Source: Diadema setosum (lineage: Eukaryota > Echinodermata > Echinoidea > Diadematoida > Diadematidae). From it: 64,000 nucleotides of DNA. The stretch is taken from positions 14,890,100 to 14,954,099 of the forward strand of contig CM067059.1 in assembly GCA_033980235.1 (NCBI GenBank). The letters run 5' to 3'. Shown here piece by piece: positions 59,641 to 64,000 of the stretch; positions within the stretch are counted from its first letter, which is position 1, and each line of letters begins with the position of its first letter. The position numbers and the translations under genes were made by a program. The notes under the pieces are model-generated. The model saw only the letters and a list, made by a program, of their open reading frames with translations, was not told the DNA's origin and made no database searches.

Positions 59641-62070
59641 TAGGAAAATCCTGTAAAATTATTCGGATATTTTACACTAGTTCATAACACCGCGAGTAAA
59701 TGCAGCAGATTTATCTCGGAAACTAACTAACTGCCAACATGGGAATTATAACTTGAAAGTTTGACAGTTGAACACGATGTCTTTGTGATTTGTGATTGAG
59801 CGACTTCCATGAAAAGTGAAGTAGGAGTACGTGTGTAATTTACTAATACATTTAGTAACAAGAAATAGGGACTAAATCATAGACTAACATAAATAAATCG
59901 CTCGGTACACGTGGAGGCGAGTGCGACTAGTCAACAAACCGTCACCAACGCTGATCAGGCTTGTCCATAACATGCATTGCACAACACACATGGGTTGCTT
60001 ACTTCACGGCAGGTCTGTAGCGTATGTTTGTTTACAGCCGTGTAAAGAAGCAAACAAGCGAGTCTGCACGAATCTTCAGCTAATTGAAGAGGGCAGACTT
60101 AACCAGAAGAAGAAGAAGAAACACACGATGAAAATGAAATAGGATGTGATCTAGGTCAAATTAACATTCTCTCTCCAAAAATGAAACCATGGCAAGCTAC
60201 AGTTCATATCACATTGATCAGATACATAATTGTATAAATACAGAAAATTCATTCATTTGAAGGTTTACTGTAGATTCTTCTACAATCACATCTATCAAAT
60301 AGTATGCCTTTCTATAAACATATTCTCTGTACGATTTAAAGAAAGAAAATATCCACTGTTTTTTCCCTTTATATGACTTTGTAGAATAGGAGCTTTAGAT
60401 CTCTAAGTCATAATTCACCATATTCAGTGTACATCATGTGCAAGAAATGTTGATACAGAATAACAAAATATGTGGATGGTTTGAAAGAAGTTTGTGTGGG
60501 AATTTGATTTACATTAAACTTCATACATAACAAATAAAAAGATACATTTGTACCATCATTAATGCCAATAACGAAAGTCAGTCTTAGAAAATTGCTTTAG
60601 GAAACCGGTGAAATGGACTTTGATACGAACATGTGAAAAAATGAGTGAGCATTTCTAGCAAGTCACGGGTTTACACTTTTCAGATTATGAGGATGTAATA
60701 CCACTATGAAACTGTTAATAAGAACACAAATATTTGTGACAAAAATTTTCACAGGAGAATGTTTACCCATAATATGGTACATCTAGAATTTTCAAATAAA
60801 TAATTTGTGAGATTATTGTTATCAAATGTTGCATGTTCAGGTCATGTGATTCCACTCTTTTTTTCCCCTGTGATAGCAAACACTTAGTACAATTTGCAGA
60901 GTAGGCCTATAGAAGTAGCAGAAGGCAGTCAAGGGGAACCGATATACTCTACACTGGATGATTTCAAGTTCGGTGCTTACACCTAACTATAGTGCTGGTG
61001 TTATAGTGCTAACTCATCATACACCTTTAGCACCAGTGCTAATCTCAAACTTAAAATCATCCAGTGATTGTATGAGGGAAACTACAAAATTTGTACAAGC
61101 AGAAGGAACATCGCACATGAGTTGTGATCATACAGTCAGTCTGATAGTTGATTATATGAACAGGTAAATTAGCCCATGGCCAAGTTACCGCCAAGTCAAC
61201 TGAGGGCATGTAATATGCCCCTATACCAAATGAGAAATGCAAACTATGTGTAGGGCCTTCTTGGGTGCTACTATTTCACCCCTTCTTTTTAACTAAACAT
61301 TCCTTGCTGAATTAAAACTGAAAATGCAATATTTAGCCAAATTATGGGACTAGGATGGATGACCACACAACCTAAATACACACTTCCTGTCAAAAAGGGG
61401 AGTTTGCTTCCAGACTTGATGATTGGTCAGATGTTGACCTGAAGATAGAGAGATTGGTGGCAAACAAGTCAACATGACAGATTGCTGGAAAGACATGCAG
61501 CTATTATTTATAGAATTCTGTGCACTCTTGCAATACCTCCGATATTCTCCTGTAAAGATCTCAAAAATATAATATTTGCTGACAATTCAACCTCCGGCTG
61601 TAGCAGTAAAAAAAAATAAAAATAATGATAATGAATAAAGTTCATAAAAACCATTTTCATCATCTTAGTGTTGCAATGATGCCTTCTCTTGGCCCAACAT
61701 TAAAAATGCCCAGGGCGCCTGTCTTCTGGTTTCAATAATTTAAAGTGGTAATGGGTGAACAGTGTCAGAAACAGGTTAGATTATACCATCTTGAATATAT
61801 TCACTATAACAAAATATATGGCAGATGGAAAGCCATTGCTGAAGGAGATAATCTCATATATGAAGGGATATCAGAACTTTGATTTTAATTTTGCAATATT
61901 AATGGTATAAAAGACTAGCCCTCTTTAGTAGACTATCTCATCTGACTTTTGCAGGAACACTCTTTACAGGGTTTCTTCTTTTACCCACTTGTAATCACAC
62001 ATTTCGTCCTGCAACTTTCCAAATGATTTCCAATGTGTCTTGCCCATTCGCGTACAAGAAATTGTACGTG
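59641..62070. other. Intergenic DNA upstream of cpras1
   Basis: AT-rich, no recognisable coding exon on either strand. A 73-aa ORF at 59921-60142 has a Lys-rich end and no known domain. It holds the short inverted-repeat element at 60952-61066. Confidence 0.5.
60952..61066. mobile_element. Short fold-back element
   Basis: 115 bp; CACTGGATGATTTCAAGTT at the left and AACTTAAAATCATCCAGTG at the right, with AGTGCTGGTGTTATAGTGCT/TTAGCACCAGTGCTAA pairing inside. Confidence 0.7.
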
Positions 62071-62073
62071 AAT

Positions 62074-62155
62074 GGGATATAACAGATAAAAAAAGAGATA
62101 TAACAGATAAAAAAAGAGATATAAGAGATAAAAAAGAGATATAAAAGAGTAAAAA
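62074..62155. repeat. Tandem 21-bp GAGATATAACAGATAAAAAA units
   Basis: About four copies with small changes, directly left of element D. Confidence 0.85.
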
Positions 62156-62970
62156 TTTATGGCAAAAAAGAAACGTGACATAAAAAAATTCAACATTGGG
62201 CCCTTAAAGTTCGTTGACCCCTGCATGTGACCTTTGACCTTGTGGTGACCATCCACTCACCAAGGGACATCTACCATCCAAGTTTGGTCACAAACGGACC
62301 TATGGATCAAAAGTTATGACCCATAATAGAAACGCACCATAAAAACTTAACATTGGGCTCTAAAAGTTTGTTGACAAATGTTTGTGACCATTGACCTTGT
62401 GGTGACCATCCACTCCCCAAGGGACATCTACCATCCAAGTTTAGTCACAAATGAAGTTATGGATCAAAAGTTATGACCCATAATAGAAATGCTCCATAAA
62501 AACTGAACATTGGGCTCTAAAAGTTCGTTGACCCATGCTTGTGACCATTGACCTTGTGGTGATCATCCACTCCCCAAGGGACATCTACCATCCAAGTTTG
62601 GTCATAAACGGACCTATGGATCAAAAGTTATGACCCATAATAGAAATGCGCCATAAAAACTTAACATTGGGCTCTAAAAGTTCGTCGACCCATGCTTGTG
62701 ACCATTGACGTTGTGGTGACCATCCACTCCCCAAGGGACATCTACCATCCAAGTTTAGTCACAAACGGACCTATGAATCAAAAGTTATGACCCATAATAG
62801 AAACGTGCCATAAAAACTTAGAATTGGGCTCTAAAATTCGTTGATTGCAATTAAAGTTTTTGTAGCATTATGTACAGACGACGGACAGACAGAAAGACGG
62901 ACGGACGACAGACGGACAGACACCGCAGGCGATCCCTTAGTCTCCCCTCACCTCCGGTGGGCTCGACAAA
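62155..62970 (+). mobile_element. Tsp/pearl-like element D with 157-bp monomers
   Basis: AACATTGGGC(T/C)C starts monomers at 62191, 62349, 62506, 62663 and, as a variant, 62820 (spacing 157-158). Monomers share CATCCACTCCCCAAGGGACA and GTTATGACCCATAATAGAAA. The array is followed by an ACGG/ACAG tail (about 62876-62930) and a weak hairpin CACC-TCC-GGTG near 62949. Same order of parts as elements A and C. Confidence 0.65.
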
Positions 62971-63365
62971 AATGAAATGAGGTTCGTTATTCTGAAGGTT
63001 CAATAAAAGCTTATTTTGAAGCTTTGCTGATCTGAAAATGAAAAAAAAAAGAGAAAAAGTTTATTATTCCAAAGGTGCATTAATCCAACAAATGAAAAAA
63101 GGGTTGGTTACTCTGAAGGTCTGGTAACTCGAAAATGAAAAGAAAGAGCATTCACATGAACCTTCAGAACTGTGAACCATATTGATTTCGGACTAATGAA
63201 CCTTAAGACTAAGAAAGCTTCTTTCATTTTAGGATTAGATAACCTTCTAATAGTGAAACTTATCTTATTTTCTGATTTACTAACCTTCGTAACATAGAAT
63301 CTTTATGATAAGGAAGCTTAGAAATAACAAACATTGCACTTTCAGATTAACAAATCTTTGGAATG
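62970..63365. repeat. Second fold-back array of GGTTCGTTA / TAACGAACC type
   Basis: Left units AATGAAATGAGGTTCGTTAT and GAAGGTTCAATAA; right units GAACCTTCAGAAC, ACTAATGAACCTTAAGAC, TTTACTAACCTTCG. Related to 5913-6475, 57 kb away. Confidence 0.55.
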
Positions 63366-63602
63366 AAAAATTGTAACTGACAATGATAACAATGTATAGA
63401 TACATGTATTTCTTTGACCAATTGTATATAATCCACTTATACAGTAAGCGTACATTGAAAGACGGAATGCCAACAGTTGTACCTATGCCAAGTCAATGTT
63501 CTTTGGACAAGTTTTGGTTTGCTATGATAATCTCACATTTTTTGAAGGAATGCCCAATGACTTCATTTTTAGAAAACATACATGTACATATTTTCTTGGA
63601 TC

Positions 63603-63758
63603 TCATTTTTCATGTAATCCCAAAGGTAATAATTCATTGTAAATATCAAATGACTGTAGATGTGATATGTTAGTGATATTTCATTTTTAATGTAATCCCA
63701 AAGGTAATAATTCACTATAAATATCAAATGACTGTAGATGTGATATGTTAGTGATATT
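63603..63758. repeat. Perfect-looking tandem duplication, 78 bp x 2
   Basis: TCATTTTTCATGTAATCCCA then AAGGTAATAATTCA and GACTGTAGATGTGATATG, repeated with three or four base changes. Confidence 0.9.
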
Positions 63759-64000
63759 TCATTTTTATAACAGGTTTTCAAGCTCACTTCCTTTCAGCAT
63801 CAAATACAATAAATTTCAATGCTCAATTTGACATGAGCATTTGAATATTTGAATTAAAAATCCGATCAAAGCTACACAGGAGTAAATGCACACCATTACA
63901 GACCGAAAACTGGTGTAATTTGTATACATTTATTTCAACATTCATCAGTCAAATGCTTTATTCTCAACAGCAATGCAATCATCCTTACACAAGCACACAA

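Noticed and set aside
59921..60142. 73-aa ORF upstream of cpras1 as a divergent gene
   Set aside because: Composition and Lys run look noncoding; no splice or promoter support and no family match recognised.
1..64000. tRNA or rRNA genes
   Set aside because: Scanning for tRNA boxes and rRNA core phrases gave no convincing candidate; the only tRNA-related sequence is the gypsy primer-binding site.

Overview
This is animal nuclear DNA: AT-rich, with introns obeying GT-AG rules, long intergenic stretches and many dispersed repeats. Two spliced host genes are recognisable, an equilibrative nucleoside transporter and a circularly permuted Ras/von Willebrand A protein. The gene pair, the Tsp/pearl-like repeats with microsatellite tails, the Harbinger and Ty3/gypsy elements and the many fold-back MITEs suggest a marine invertebrate, most likely an echinoderm such as a sea urchin. 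The species assignment is inference only.

Layout. (1) 1-8142, + strand: the last eight coding exons of an SLC29-family transporter; its 5' end lies outside the window. (2) About 9.0-26.1 kb: a nest of mobile DNA. A Tsp/pearl (Helentron-like) repeat element is interrupted by a 2.6-kb hAT-like element with an exact 8-bp target duplication. Next to it lies a 13.5-kb PIF/Harbinger transposon (TIRs about 57-59 bp, TSD TAA). It carries a broken DDE transposase on the + strand and a Myb/SANT-MADF-type partner gene on the - strand. The first exon of the partner gene is split by a complete, apparently young Ty3/gypsy retrotransposon with identical 192-bp LTRs, TSD GTATT and one uninterrupted 1339-aa gag-pol ORF. 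(3) 26.1-33.2 kb: no recognisable gene; two MITE-like fold-backs and simple repeats. (4) 33267-56111, - strand: an 18-exon gene for an 877-aa protein whose exon phases close perfectly. Its Ras motifs run G3-G4-G5-G1-G2, followed by a zinc-ribbon-like segment, a vWA domain and a C-terminal part reminiscent of Sec23/24. This matches circularly permutated Ras protein 1 (cpras1). Its introns hold several MITEs, two more Tsp/pearl-like elements, a G-rich minisatellite and microsatellites. (5) 56.1-64 kb: the probable 5' noncoding exon and promoter of that gene, then repeats with no recognisable coding gene.

How the parts relate. Host genes and mobile elements look functionally independent. Within the Harbinger, transposase plus DNA-binding partner is the usual two-gene arrangement, but this copy should be dead because both genes are disrupted. 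The most distinctive host feature is the permuted GTPase. The most informative structural features are the nested insertions, whose target duplications give an insertion order, and repeat monomers carrying perfect transcription-factor-like motifs (RFX X-box, nuclear-receptor DR1).
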